35,848 nt of DNA from Caulobacter sp. (GTDB lineage Bacteria > Pseudomonadota > Alphaproteobacteria > Caulobacterales > Caulobacteraceae), in NCBI GenBank assembly GCA_028291265.1, contig JAQGIK010000010.1, positions 1-35,848 of the forward strand, given 5' to 3'. The position numbers and the translations under genes are program-made. The notes beneath the pieces are model-generated. The model was not told the origin of the DNA, ran no database searches, and was given only the letters and a program-made list of their open reading frames with translations. The stretch's first letter is position 1. Each line of letters begins with the position of its first letter. This document shows, piece after piece, positions 22,701 to 30,973 of the stretch.

Positions 22701-23261
22701 GATGGAGCCGAAGCTGCGGATCGAGCCGGAAACAGAGGCCGTGCTCTCAAGGCTGATGCCGGCCGAATCGTTGCCCTCGACAATGATGCCGCCGGTGTTG
22801 AGGATGTTGCCGGTCATCATGCCGCCGGCCCCGGTGACCTGGATGCCGTACCGGCCCGTGCCCTCGGCGAACTCGCCGTCCTCGTCGCCGTCCTTGTCGG
22901 TGTCCGTCGGGGTGTAGTCGTCGCTGTGGTTGATCGCGCCCGAATTGGTCAGGTTGCCGGTGATGCCGGCCACCCCGGTGTCGACCTTGATGCCGATGGC
23001 GCCGTCGACGTCCTTGGTGGTGATGCCGCCGGCGTTGTCGACGTTGTTGTTCGAGTTCTGGGTGATGGCCGCGCCCGGCGTGGTCAGCTCGAACTTGCCG
23101 GCGTTGGTCACCTTGATGTCATCGGGCGCGCCGTTGTTGACGGTGGCCGTCGAAACGCCTGTGGTGCGGGTATTGCTGATGGTCGTCTCGGCGAAGGCCG
23201 AGCCGGCGAACAACAGGAGCGGAGCGACCGCCACCGTGGCGATCAGACGCTTACGAACCAT
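19710..23261 (-). CDS. Large autotransporter with acidic calcium-binding-like tracts
   Basis: A 1183-residue type V secreted surface protein. The signal peptide is residues 1-24 (ending AFA). The passenger (about 25-890) is Gly/Asn/Val-rich beta-helix-like sequence with recurring GAITVTGDNAVGIRIAG-type turns. Two Asp-rich tracts resemble thrombospondin type-3/EF-hand DxDxDG repeats: about residues 302-357 (DLDGDGKPNVTDDDDDGDGQ) and about 560-634. The C-terminal autotransporter beta-barrel (about 900-1183) includes VWVQEINVGVLRETGVTIGS and ends in LRLAGRMMF with the terminal Phe needed for outer-membrane insertion. It diverges from phoR. No protease or adhesin motif is recognised. It could be a calcium-stabilised adhesin or surface layer component. 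Confidence 0.9.
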   Translation of the reverse strand: MVRKRLIATVAVAPLLLFAGSAFAETTISNTRTTGVSTATVNNGAPDDIKVTNAGKFELTTPGAAITQNSNNNVDNAGGITTKDVDGAIGIKVDTGVAGITGNLTNSGAINHSDDYTPTDTDKDGDEDGEFAEGTGRYGIQVTGAGGMMTGNILNTGGIIVEGNDSAGISLESTASVSGSIRSFGSIAVTGDNAVGIRIAGNVLGGTTAVQRANGVFVSGAVSAKGENAIGLDVSGDIGTGANPASLVISGGVSASGYRYTTRPFTQEARDNLDADDLLQGGPAVRVSGNVTGGIQVALPFNAADFDLDGDGKPNVTDDDDDGDGQLDTADTDDDNDGVLDTDDTDYDNDGIPDGSEGVGTITVMGGAPALLIASNTETVTIGNVGTNAGGNKDFGLIVNSAVNSDGIYDNVASTAIQIGAPVDLNNDGDFTDAGEQAGYHVEMNGGVRIDGTVTARSYNNNAHGLWLRGDVDADEIYIDGAIVAIASTTSASLVNETAVEAVGIDVGADSTVPVLNIGGFVSATGSGENASAIAIRDASGTLQNINITGTIVATIVRNDDANDGDDADLDPNNETIKGRAIAIDLRANTSGVAVAVNAKPADGDDGADGIADADADGDGIDDADEPVIVGDILFGTGADSLTLTNGALLGTMSFGLGADTLTISGGAQAKGEVLNLKAINETVGNDRYTDANLDDQLTIAINDGRLTAVNTSVVRGDALTVAANGELFVTIDPDGAAGRTNTVFEVDNASFANGSTIGFELTGLIDTDIGVGSQYTIVKAGALTFGTVNTDALAENRPYFYNITATANTGLGEVYLTIARRNAAEMGLTDNQGSALDAVYQALFADNDLAGAFLGATNKKDFLRLYDQLLPDQGEGLFSALDNSTQALFRLTATRPDMTQRYGPDSVWVQEINVGVLRETGVTIGSETKAFGFIAGYESMGDDGGALGATLAYMNAEEKDDVAQIGEQTNVSLLEAGVYWRRNVGGWLFAARGAAGYGWFEGQRRFIDPATGTSAGVIREAEASWGGFTGSANAMVAYEARFGRFYIRPQVSLDYIYLSEGERAEDGDIGLGLTVDERTSSRLSAAAELAFGATFGRDNWWRPEIRVGYRQHLAGEIGDTVAYFNGGTPFTLVATEPGDGATIVGFSLKAGTPMSYVAVEGDLETSEGEDRYNLRLAGRMMF

Positions 23262-23438
23262 GGGTATTTCCCCGCAACCAGATCAGACTCATCCGTCACT
23301 CCCCGATGCGGCGAAAATGCGTCAACGTTCAACGCACTGTCCCTGCCGGAGAGCCAAACCCGTCTATCGCAAGGTTCGTGAGGGCGCCACACGAACGTGC
23401 AACATTGACGCAATCGAAACGCCGAATCGAGGTCGTGG

Positions 23439-24695
23439 ATGTCGATCCTGAAGGCCCTGTGGCCGCTCCGCACCGCAGAGACGCCGGCCCCGCCGGCGCC
23501 GCTGCCGGAGGCGCCGCCACCTGGGCCCAAGGAACCGGCCGATGTGTCGCAGGGGCCGTTCCGGGCCCTGGTCGAGAGCCTGCCCGACCCGGTGCTGGTC
23601 ATCGAGGGCGATCCGGACGAGCCGGCGGCCCGCCGCATCGTCTTCGCCAACGCCGCCGCCCGCGACCTGCTGCCCGGCCGGTTGGAGGGCATGCGGCTGG
23701 TCACCGCCCTGCGCAATCCCGAGCTGCTCGAGGCCGTCGACGAGGCCCTGCTCGGCGCCCCCGGCTCGGCCCAGATGGAGACCGGCGGGGCGCAGGAGCG
23801 GGTCTGGGCCGTGCAGACGCGGCCCCTGGGCCAGGGCGAGTTTGGCCGGCTGGCCCTGCTGACCCTGCGCGACGAGACCGATGTCCGCCGCGCCGAGCGC
23901 ATGCGGGTCGACTTCCTGGCCAACGCCAGCCACGAGCTGCGCACGCCGCTGGCCTCGCTCACCGGCTTCATCGAGACCCTGCGCGGCCACGCCAGGGACG
24001 ACGAGGCGGCGCGCGACACCTTCCTCGGCATCATGCAGGCCCAGGCCGAGCGCATGCGCCGGCTGATCGACGACCTGATGAGCCTGTCGCGCATCGAGCT
24101 GAACGAACACATCGCGCCCGAGGGCCGGCTGGACCTCGCCCTGGCGGTCACCGACGTGCTCGACGCGCTCGTGCCGCTGGTCCGGGAGAAAAATCTTTCA
24201 ATCGGCAATGAAATGCCGGCCAGGGGCGCCGCCGAGATCGAGGGCGACCGCGACCAGATCCTGCAGGTGATCCAGAACCTGGTTGAAAACGCCGTGAAAT
24301 ATTCGAGCAACGGCGGGGCCCTGGAGATCAGCGTCGCCGCGCCGGTCCGCGACGACTCGGCGGCCCCGCCGCGGGACGCCGCCGCCACCCGGATGACCCT
24401 GCTGTCGCCCGACCGGACGCAGGGGCGGCGATTCGCCCTGCTGCGGGTGACCGACCATGGCCCCGGCATCCCCCGCGACCGGCTGCCGCGGCTGACTGAG
24501 CGCTTCTACAGGGTCGAGGGGCAGAAGAGCGGGGGGCTGCGCCCCGGCACCGGCCTGGGCCTGGCCATCGTCAAGCACATCGTCAACCGGCACCGGGGCG
24601 GCATGGCCGTCGAGAGCGCCGAGGGGCATGGCGCAAGCTTCACGGTCTGGCTGCCCCTTTCCGAAAAAGATGTGGCGGACAGGGACGAGCGATGA
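23439..24695 (+). CDS. phoR: PhoR-type sensor histidine kinase without obvious membrane anchor
   Basis: Phosphate-regulon sensor kinase, partner of PhoB. It has 418 residues. A Pro-rich N-terminus (15-38) precedes a PAS domain (about 42-140, PFRALVESLPDPVLVIEG). The HisKA domain carries the phospho-acceptor His165 in FLANASHELRTPLASLTGFI. The HATPase domain has N-box QNLVENAVKYSS, then DHGPGIP, ERFYRVEG and GTGLGLAIVKHIV. Unlike E. coli PhoR, no transmembrane helices are visible; only the short hydrophobic MSILKALWPL could touch the membrane. It overlaps the GDPD gene by 4 bp and converges on phoB. Identity as PhoR rests on the neighbourhood plus the PAS-HisKA-HATPase layout. Confidence 0.9.
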   Translation: MSILKALWPLRTAETPAPPAPLPEAPPPGPKEPADVSQGPFRALVESLPDPVLVIEGDPDEPAARRIVFANAAARDLLPGRLEGMRLVTALRNPELLEAVDEALLGAPGSAQMETGGAQERVWAVQTRPLGQGEFGRLALLTLRDETDVRRAERMRVDFLANASHELRTPLASLTGFIETLRGHARDDEAARDTFLGIMQAQAERMRRLIDDLMSLSRIELNEHIAPEGRLDLALAVTDVLDALVPLVREKNLSIGNEMPARGAAEIEGDRDQILQVIQNLVENAVKYSSNGGALEISVAAPVRDDSAAPPRDAAATRMTLLSPDRTQGRRFALLRVTDHGPGIPRDRLPRLTERFYRVEGQKSGGLRPGTGLGLAIVKHIVNRHRGGMAVESAEGHGASFTVWLPLSEKDVADRDER

Positions 24696-25777
24696 TCGAC
24701 CGGCGCACATTGGGGCTGGCGGCCGTCGCCGCCCTCACGGGGGGACAGGCCATGGCGACGGTGAATGCGAGGATCCCGGTGGTCATCGGCCATCGCGGGG
24801 CCAGCGGCGAGCGGCCCGAGCACACCGACCTCGCCTACCGCCTGGCCATCGAACAGGGCGCCGACTTCATCGAGCCGGACCTGGTGGTGACCAGGGACGG
24901 CGCCCTGGTCGCCCGGCATGAGAACGAGATCGGCGGCACCACCGACGTCGCCGCCCGGGCCGAGTTCGCCGGGCGCAGGGCGACCAAGGTCATCGATGCT
25001 GCGAGCATCACCGGCTGGTTCACCGAGGACTTCACCCTGGCCGAACTGAAGACCCTGCGCTGCCGCGAGCGCCTGCCGCAGCTGCGGCCGGGAAACGCGG
25101 CCTGGGACGGCCAGGCCTCGATCCTGACCTTCCAGGAGGTGGTCGATCTGGCGCAGACCGAGGGGGACCGCGTCGGCCGCCGGGTCGGGGTCTATCCGGA
25201 GATGAAACACCCGACCTTCTTCGCCTCGGTCGGCCTGCCCATCGAGGGGCGGATGGCGGCGGCGCTGAAGGCGGCGAACCTCCACGGCCGCGACGGGGGG
25301 GCCTTCGTGCAGTGTTTCGAGGTCGCGCCGTTGAAGACCCTGCGCGGCCTGGTCAAGACGCCGCTGGTGCAGCTGATCGGCGACGAGGGCGGGCCGGCCG
25401 ACGCGCCGGGCACGCTGTACAGGGCGATGACCACGGCGGCCGGCCTGAAGGCGATCGCCGCCTACGCGGACGGAGTCGGGCCGGAGAAGGGTCTGGTCGT
25501 GCCGACCGACGGGACCACCCTGCTGCCGCCGACCGCCTTCGTCGCCGACGCCCATGCGGCGGGGCTGAAGGTGCATCCCTGGACCGTGCGGCGTGAGAAC
25601 GTCTTCCTGCCCCCGGCTCTCCGCAGCCCCGGCGAAGGCCCCGAAGCCCTGCGCGCCACCGGCGACGTCCAGGCGATGTTCGCCGCCCTGTTCAAGGCCG
25701 GCGTCGACGGCGTGTTCAGCGACTTCCCCGGCGAGGCCGTGAAGGCGAGGAACCGCTTCATCGGCGGGAATGCCTAG
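24692..25777 (+). CDS. Exported glycerophosphodiester phosphodiesterase
   Basis: GlpQ-type phosphodiesterase that hydrolyses deacylated phospholipids to glycerol-3-phosphate and an alcohol, scavenging phosphorus. It has 361 residues. The N-terminus MIDRRTLGLAAVAALTGG looks like a Tat signal (twin Arg followed by a hydrophobic core), so the enzyme is periplasmic. The TIM-barrel catalytic signature is VIGHRGASGERPEHT, followed by FIEPDLVVTRDGALVARHE (metal-binding Glu/Asp and general-base His). GVDGVFSDFPGEAV is the C-terminal barrel strand. It overlaps phoR by ATGA, so sensor and scavenging enzyme are translationally coupled. Confidence 0.94.
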   Translation: MIDRRTLGLAAVAALTGGQAMATVNARIPVVIGHRGASGERPEHTDLAYRLAIEQGADFIEPDLVVTRDGALVARHENEIGGTTDVAARAEFAGRRATKVIDAASITGWFTEDFTLAELKTLRCRERLPQLRPGNAAWDGQASILTFQEVVDLAQTEGDRVGRRVGVYPEMKHPTFFASVGLPIEGRMAAALKAANLHGRDGGAFVQCFEVAPLKTLRGLVKTPLVQLIGDEGGPADAPGTLYRAMTTAAGLKAIAAYADGVGPEKGLVVPTDGTTLLPPTAFVADAHAAGLKVHPWTVRRENVFLPPALRSPGEGPEALRATGDVQAMFAALFKAGVDGVFSDFPGEAVKARNRFIGGNA

Positions 25778-25796
25778 CGGCGGCCGGCAATGCCAT

Positions 25797-25967
25797 AAAC
25801 TCTCCCCCCGCCTTGCGGGGGGAGGACCGCTTTGGAGCGGATGCGACAAAGCAGGAGGGGGCAAGTCCGTTTCAGGAGGAACCTCCCTACCGCCGGCAGG
25901 GCCCGCCTCCTGGTTTCTCGCTTGAGGCTCGAAACCTGTCCTCCCACCGCTCGCGGGGGGAGAGTTT
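25797..25967. repeat. About 170-bp intergenic repeat, copy 1
   Basis: Begins AAACTCTCCCCCCGC and ends GCGGGGGGAGAGTTT, so the ends are inverted repeats. The interior includes CAGGAGG, TTCAGGAGGAACCTCCCTAC and CCTCCTGGTTTCTCGCTT. It fills the gap between the convergent GDPD and phoB genes. A near-identical copy in the same orientation is at 31031-31199. It looks like a MITE-like or dispersed palindromic element and might also end transcription from both sides. Confidence 0.9.
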
Positions 25968-25989
25968 GCAAAGTCAGGCCGCGCCTCGC

Positions 25990-26682
25990 CTACGCCCCCA
26001 TGTCCAGCGAATACCCCGCCGACCTCACCGTGCGGATCGGATCGACCTCCCGGCCCGCGTTCAGCGCCTTCCTCAGCCGCCCGATGTGCACGTCCACCGT
26101 CCGCGCCTCGACATAGACGTCGGAGCCCCAGACCGCGTCGAGCAGCTGTTCGCGGCTGAACACCCGGCCCGGGTGCTGGATCAGGTGGTCGAGCAGCCGG
26201 AACTCGGTCGGCCCCAGATGCACCTCGCGCCCGTCGCGCTTCACCCGATGCGCCACCCGGTCGACGATGATGTCGCCATGGCTCAGCCGGTCGTCGGCCA
26301 GCCCCGGCCGGATCCGGCGCAGCACCGCCCGGATCCGCGCCAGCAGTTCGGTCATCGAGAACGGCTTGACCACATAGTCGTCGGCCCCGGTGTCGAGGCC
26401 GCGGATGCGGTCGGTTTCCTCGCCGCGGGCGGTCAGCATCAGGATCGGCAGGTTGCGGGTTTCCTGCTTCTGGCGCAGGCGGCGGCAGACCTCGATGCCG
26501 CTGATCTTGGGCAGCATCCAGTCGAGCAGCAACAGGTCGGGCTTGGCTTCGTCGATGACGATCATCGCCTCCTCGCCGTCGCCGGCGACCAGCACGCGAT
26601 AGCCTTCCTTCTCGAGGTTGTACTGCAGCAGGGTCGCCAGGGCGTCCTCGTCCTCGGCGACGACGATGGTCGGCGTGCTCAT
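25990..26682 (-). CDS. phoB: PhoB phosphate response regulator
   Basis: OmpR/PhoB-family response regulator that activates Pho genes when phosphorylated by PhoR. It has 230 residues. The receiver (about 4-122) has an acidic pair at Glu10/Asp11, phospho-acceptor Asp54 in LLLLDWMLP, Thr84 in MLTARGEE and Lys106 in YVVKPFS. The winged-helix domain (about 132-228) includes LGPTEFRLLDHLIQHPGRVF, SREQLLDAVWGSD and TVDVHIGRLRKAL. It is last in the pstCAB-phoU-phoB operon and overlaps phoU by ATGA. It is the predicted binder of the Pho box at 30974-31002. Confidence 0.96.
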   Translation of the reverse strand: MSTPTIVVAEDEDALATLLQYNLEKEGYRVLVAGDGEEAMIVIDEAKPDLLLLDWMLPKISGIEVCRRLRQKQETRNLPILMLTARGEETDRIRGLDTGADDYVVKPFSMTELLARIRAVLRRIRPGLADDRLSHGDIIVDRVAHRVKRDGREVHLGPTEFRLLDHLIQHPGRVFSREQLLDAVWGSDVYVEARTVDVHIGRLRKALNAGREVDPIRTVRSAGYSLDMGA

Positions 26683-27368
26683 TGGTGGGCCTCACCCTTG
26701 GGGCGCTGGTCGGTCAGCTCGTCGCCGGTGATCTCGTAGTGGACGATCTCGGCGATGTTGGTGGCGTGGTCGCCGATCCGCTCGAGGTTCTTGGCCACGA
26801 ACAGCAGATGCGCCCCCGGCGTGATCGTGCGCGGATCGCCCATCATGTAGGTCAGCAGTTCGCGAAACAGGCTCTCGTAGTGTTCGTCGACCTCGTCGTC
26901 GCGCGACCAGACCGCCGTGGCCCCGGCCAGCTCGCTGGCGGTGTAGGCGTCGAGCACGTCCTTGAGGCGGCCGGCGACCAGCTTGCCCATGCGCTCGATC
27001 GAGCGGGTCACCGGGCCGGCGGTGTCGCTCTCGGCCAGGATCAGCGAGCGCTTGGCGATGTTCTTGGCCAGGTCCCCGCAGCGTTCGAGATTGGAGGCGA
27101 TCTTCATCGCCGCCACCGTCCGGCGCAGGTCCACCGCCATCGGCTGGCGCAGGGCGATCAGCCGGATGGCGGCCCGCTCGATCTCGCCTTCCAGGGCGTC
27201 CAGGCGGCTGTCGCGCTCGACGATCTGGGCGGCCAGGACGACGTCCCGGCGGGCGAAGGCGGAAATGCTGTCGGCCACCTGGGCTTCGGCCAGGCCCCCC
27301 ATGCGGGCGACCTCGGCGGTCAGGTGGTTCAGCTCTTCCTCATAGGAGGTGACGATATGGCTTTGCAT
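26679..27368 (-). CDS. phoU: PhoU phosphate signalling protein
   Basis: A 229-residue negative regulator linking the Pst transporter to PhoR. It is an all-helical protein of two three-helix bundles, each with a metal-cluster motif: NLERCGDLAKNIA (about residue 93) and NLERIGDHATNIAE (about 194). Length is normal. It lies 10 bp after pstB and overlaps phoB by 4 bp. Because PhoR here seems not to be membrane-embedded, PhoU may be the main physical link between PstCAB and the kinase; that is inference. Confidence 0.96.
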   Translation of the reverse strand: MQSHIVTSYEEELNHLTAEVARMGGLAEAQVADSISAFARRDVVLAAQIVERDSRLDALEGEIERAAIRLIALRQPMAVDLRRTVAAMKIASNLERCGDLAKNIAKRSLILAESDTAGPVTRSIERMGKLVAGRLKDVLDAYTASELAGATAVWSRDDEVDEHYESLFRELLTYMMGDPRTITPGAHLLFVAKNLERIGDHATNIAEIVHYEITGDELTDQRPKGEAHQ

Positions 27369-27378
27369 GTTCTGATCC

Positions 27379-28218
27379 TCAGCCGAAGCGGCCGGTGATG
27401 TAGTCCTGGGTCCGCGTCTCGCGCGGGTTGGTGAAGATGGCCCCGGTCAGGCCCTCCTCGACCAGCACGCCCATGTGGAAGAAGGCGGTGCGCTGGGAAA
27501 CCCGGGCCGCCTGGGCCATCGAGTGGGTGACGATGACGATGCAGTACTGGCGGCGCAGCTCGTCGATCAGTTCCTCGATCCGCGCCGTGGCGATGGGGTC
27601 GAGCGCCGAGCAGGGCTCGTCCATCAGGATGACGCGCGGCTGCACGGCGATGGCGCGGGCGATGACCAGGCGCTGCTGCTGGCCGCCCGACAGGCTCGAG
27701 CCCGACTGGTGCAGCCGGTCGGCGACCTCGGCCCACAGGCCGGCCTTCTTCAGCGAGGCCTCGACGATGCCTTCGAGGTCGACCTTGCTGCTGGCCAGGC
27801 CGTGGATGCGCGGGCCGTAGGCGACGTTCTCGAAGATCGATTTCGGGAAGGGGTTGGGCTTCTGAAAGACCATGCCGACCCGCGAACGCAGCACGACCGG
27901 ATCGACATCCTTCGCATTGACGTCCGAGCCGTCGATCTCGATGCGGCCGGTCACCCGGGCCCCCGGGATGGTGTCGTTCATCCGGTTGATGCAGCGCAGG
28001 AAGGTGGACTTGCCACAGCCCGACGGGCCGATGAAGGCCGTCACAGCCCGGTCGGGGATGTCGATGCTGATGTCCTGCAGGGCCTGCTTGTCGCCGTAGA
28101 AGGCATTGACCTTGTCGCAGCGGATCTTCACCCCGGCCGCGGGGCCGGGCGAATGCACGGCGACCACGGGTGGCCGCAGCTGAGTGTCGTGGGGCATGGA
28201 GGCGTCCTCGGCGGTCAT
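27379..28218 (-). CDS. pstB: Phosphate ABC transporter ATPase PstB
   Basis: The ATPase that powers high-affinity phosphate uptake. It has 279 residues. Walker [10 protein letters not shown] is at residues 64-72, the Q-loop at [13 protein letters not shown], the ABC signature [14 protein letters not shown], Walker [14 protein letters not shown], and the switch His in [13 protein letters not shown]. The PstB-specific stretch [19 protein letters not shown] is present. About 25 residues precede the domain; ATG at codon 8 could be the true start. Its start codon abuts the pstA stop. Confidence 0.97.
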   Translation of the reverse strand: MTAEDASMPHDTQLRPPVVAVHSPGPAAGVKIRCDKVNAFYGDKQALQDISIDIPDRAVTAFIGPSGCGKSTFLRCINRMNDTIPGARVTGRIEIDGSDVNAKDVDPVVLRSRVGMVFQKPNPFPKSIFENVAYGPRIHGLASSKVDLEGIVEASLKKAGLWAEVADRLHQSGSSLSGGQQQRLVIARAIAVQPRVILMDEPCSALDPIATARIEELIDELRRQYCIVIVTHSMAQAARVSQRTAFFHMGVLVEEGLTGAIFTNPRETRTQDYITGRFG

Positions 28219-29478
28219 CTACCACCTCTTCTCGAAGCGACGGCGCAGGATCACGGCCGCCGAATTCATCACGATCATGAACAGCAGCAGCACCATGATG
28301 GCTCCCGCCGTCCGCTCGTGGAAGGCGGCCTCGGCGGCGTTCTCCCAGAGATAGACCTGCACCGGCAGCACGCTGGCGGCGCTGGACAGGCTCTCGGGCA
28401 GGCCCGGGGTGAAGGCGACCATGCCGATCATCAGCAGCGGCGCGGTTTCGCCCAGGGCGTGGGCCAGGCTGAGGATGACGCCGGTCATTACGCCCGGCAT
28501 GGCCTGGGGCAGCACATGGTGGAAGACGGTCTGGGTCCTGCTGGCGCCCATGCCCAGCGCCGCCTCGCGGATCGAGGGCGGCACGGCTTTCAGCGAGGCG
28601 CGGGTGGCGATGATGATGGTCGGCAGGCTCATCAGGGCCAGCACCAGCCCGCCGGTCAGCGGCGCCGAGCGCGGGAAGCCCAGCCAGTTGATGAACAGCA
28701 CCAGGCCCAGCAGGCCGTAGACGATGGAAGGCACGGCGGCGAGGTTGTTGATATTGACCTCGATGAAGCCGCTCAGCCGCCCCTTGGGCGAAAACTCCTC
28801 CAGCCACACCGCCGCCAGCACGCCGACCGGCACCGCGATCAGGGCCGCGACCAGCAGCATCAGGGCAGAGCCGACCACGGCGCCGAGCACCCCGGCCTGT
28901 TCCGGTTCGGTGGAGTCGGAGCGGGTGAAAAAGGCGCTGTTGAAGTGGCCCTTCACCGTGCCGTCGGCCTTCAATCTGTCCAGCCAGGCCATCTGGCGGT
29001 CGGTCAGCTTGCGGTCGGCGGCCGGGGTCGAGCGCTTGATCTCGCCCTTGTAGTAGAGGTCGGCATTGGCCTTGACCGGCACGGTCAGGGTGACGGTCTT
29101 GCCGATCAGCGACGGATCCTTCTTGATCCGGTCGAGGATCTGGAAGCCGAGGTCGCGGGACACCAGGTCCATCGCCTCGCCCGAAGCCAGGCCGAGTTCG
29201 TCATCCTTGACGCCGAGCCGCTTCAACAGGTCGCCGCCGGCGATGTAGTCGAAGTTGTTGCCCTCGAGGTCCGTCCGGTCGATCCGCGCCGGGTCGAGGT
29301 AGACGCTGGTGGTGATCGAATGGGTCCAGAAGGCGGTGTAGCCCTGCTGAACCACCCGCCCGAGCAGGATGACCAGGAAGCCGAGCGCGATGGCGATGGC
29401 CAGCCGGCCATACCAGCGGAACCGGCTTTCGGCCGCGTGGCGCTTCCTGAGGCGGGCGTCTTGTGCCTGATCAGTCAT
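28219..29478 (-). CDS. pstA: Phosphate ABC transporter permease PstA (long form)
   Basis: A 419-residue inner-membrane permease, about 120 longer than E. coli PstA. A first helix (about 26-44) is followed by a predicted periplasmic domain (about 50-185), including TSVYLDPARIDRTDLEGNNF. The canonical permease core has five or so helices, with PSIVYGLLGLVLFI and the EAALGMGASRTQTVFHHVLP coupling loop that contacts PstB. This long form is usual in alphaproteobacteria. It overlaps pstC by 8 bp and is followed directly by pstB. Confidence 0.95.
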   Translation of the reverse strand: MTDQAQDARLRKRHAAESRFRWYGRLAIAIALGFLVILLGRVVQQGYTAFWTHSITTSVYLDPARIDRTDLEGNNFDYIAGGDLLKRLGVKDDELGLASGEAMDLVSRDLGFQILDRIKKDPSLIGKTVTLTVPVKANADLYYKGEIKRSTPAADRKLTDRQMAWLDRLKADGTVKGHFNSAFFTRSDSTEPEQAGVLGAVVGSALMLLVAALIAVPVGVLAAVWLEEFSPKGRLSGFIEVNINNLAAVPSIVYGLLGLVLFINWLGFPRSAPLTGGLVLALMSLPTIIIATRASLKAVPPSIREAALGMGASRTQTVFHHVLPQAMPGVMTGVILSLAHALGETAPLLMIGMVAFTPGLPESLSSAASVLPVQVYLWENAAEAAFHERTAGAIMVLLLFMIVMNSAAVILRRRFEKRW

Positions 29479-30907
29479 AGGCCTGCCGGTATTTCTGGAC
29501 GATGCGCAGGGCGATCACGTTGAGCGCCAGGGTGACGGCGAACAGCGTCAGCCCGAGGCCGAAGGCGGCCAGGGTGCGGGGGCTGTCGAACTCCTGGTCG
29601 CCGGTCAGGATCTCGACCATCTGGCGGGTGACCGTGGTCACCGAGTCCAGCGGGTTGGCGGTGATGCGGGCCTGCGACCCGGCCGCCATGGTGACGATCA
29701 TCGTCTCGCCGACGGCGCGGGAGATGGCCAGCAGCATGGCCCCCATGATGCCGGGCAGGGCGGCCGGCAGGATGACCCGCTTGACCGTCTCCGACTTGGT
29801 CGCGCCCATCGCATAGCTGCCGTCGCGCAGGGTCTGGGGCACGGCGTTGATGACGTCGTCGGACAGCGAGGAGATGTAGGGGATCAGCATGATGCCCATC
29901 ACCACCCCGGCCGTCAGGGCCATCTCGTTCTGGACGCCCATCAGGTACTGGCCCAGTGGATCCAGAGGCCCCTCGGCCAGCCAGCTGCCGATGTAGTTGA
30001 AGAAACCGCGGAACAGCGGCCCGACGGTCAGGGCCGCGAAGAAGCCGTAGACCACGGTCGGCACCCCCGCGAGAATCTCCAGCAGCGGCTTGATCACCCC
30101 CCGCGTCAGGGGACGGGCGTACTCCGACAGGTAGATGGCGCAGAACAGCCCGACCGGCGCGGCCACGCACATGGCGATGATCATCACCAGGAAGGTGCCG
30201 GCGAACAGCGGCACGGCCCCGAAGGCGCCTTTCGCGGCCACCTGGTCGTCGCGCATGGCGATCTGCGGCTGCCATTGCAGGCCGAAGAGGAAATCGATGG
30301 GCGAGACCGAGGCGAAGAAGCGCAGCGCCTCATAGAGCAGGCTGGCGACGATGCCGACCGTGGTCAGCACGGCGGCGGCCGAACAGGCCATCAGGGCCAG
30401 ATTGATCCAGCCCTCGACCCGGTTGCGGGCCCGCAAAGTCGGCGCGACGCGCGGCCAGGCCAGCAGGAAGCCGCCCAGCGCCAGCACGGCGGCCAGGGCG
30501 ATGGCGGCGATGCCTGAGAAGGCGTTGAAGCTGCGGGCCTGCTGCGCCTTGGCGTCGAGGGCGGCGCGCTGCTCGGGCGTCCACTGGATGTTGCTCGGCG
30601 TCTTGCCGTCCGCCAGCGCCTGAGCGTCGCTCCAGAAGGCCTGGGCGGTTTCGGCCGGCAAGGTTGCGACGGCGGACGGCGGATCGGCGCTCAGCAGCGC
30701 CTCGCCCAGGCGCGGCCCGGCGGTCAGGAACAGCACCAGGATCAGGGCGGCCGGCACGCCGGTCCACAGCGCCACCCAGGTTCCGTAGTAGCCCGGCAGG
30801 CTGTGCAGCGTCTCGGCGGGGGCCTGGGCGACCGCGCGACGACGGCCCAGCACATAGACTCCGGCCGAGAAGGCCAGGAGGACGGCGAGCGCAAGGGTGA
30901 ACGACAT
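29471..30907 (-). CDS. pstC: Phosphate ABC transporter permease PstC (long form)
   Basis: A 478-residue inner-membrane permease, much longer than E. coli PstC (about 319). An N-terminal helix (1-19), a second helix (about 45-65), a predicted periplasmic loop (about 66-135) and further helices precede the conserved core. The core has GVPTVVYGFFAALTVGPLFR and the coupling loop DGSYAMGATKSETVKRVILP. It heads the pst-pho operon, 66 bp downstream of the Pho box. No pstS binding-protein gene is present in the window; it must be elsewhere. Confidence 0.95.
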   Translation of the reverse strand: MSFTLALAVLLAFSAGVYVLGRRRAVAQAPAETLHSLPGYYGTWVALWTGVPAALILVLFLTAGPRLGEALLSADPPSAVATLPAETAQAFWSDAQALADGKTPSNIQWTPEQRAALDAKAQQARSFNAFSGIAAIALAAVLALGGFLLAWPRVAPTLRARNRVEGWINLALMACSAAAVLTTVGIVASLLYEALRFFASVSPIDFLFGLQWQPQIAMRDDQVAAKGAFGAVPLFAGTFLVMIIAMCVAAPVGLFCAIYLSEYARPLTRGVIKPLLEILAGVPTVVYGFFAALTVGPLFRGFFNYIGSWLAEGPLDPLGQYLMGVQNEMALTAGVVMGIMLIPYISSLSDDVINAVPQTLRDGSYAMGATKSETVKRVILPAALPGIMGAMLLAISRAVGETMIVTMAAGSQARITANPLDSVTTVTRQMVEILTGDQEFDSPRTLAAFGLGLTLFAVTLALNVIALRIVQKYRQAYD

Positions 30908-30973
30908 TCTGTGCCCGGACAGTCGCAGGGAGGAGCCCGCAGGCTTCCAATGACGCGCCTATGCGGGCCTTGC

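Noticed and set aside
19923..23381. A very long open frame (over 1100 codons) antisense to the autotransporter gene
   Set aside because: Its translation is repetitive Gly/Val/Asp/Ala-rich sequence mirroring the opposite strand's codon bias; the autotransporter has signal peptide, barrel and terminal Phe. The same applies to long antisense frames over ggt, aceA and aceB.
23262..23438. Search for a Pho box in front of phoR
   Set aside because: No pair of CTGTCAT-like 7-mers at 11-bp spacing is present; only isolated GTCA words.
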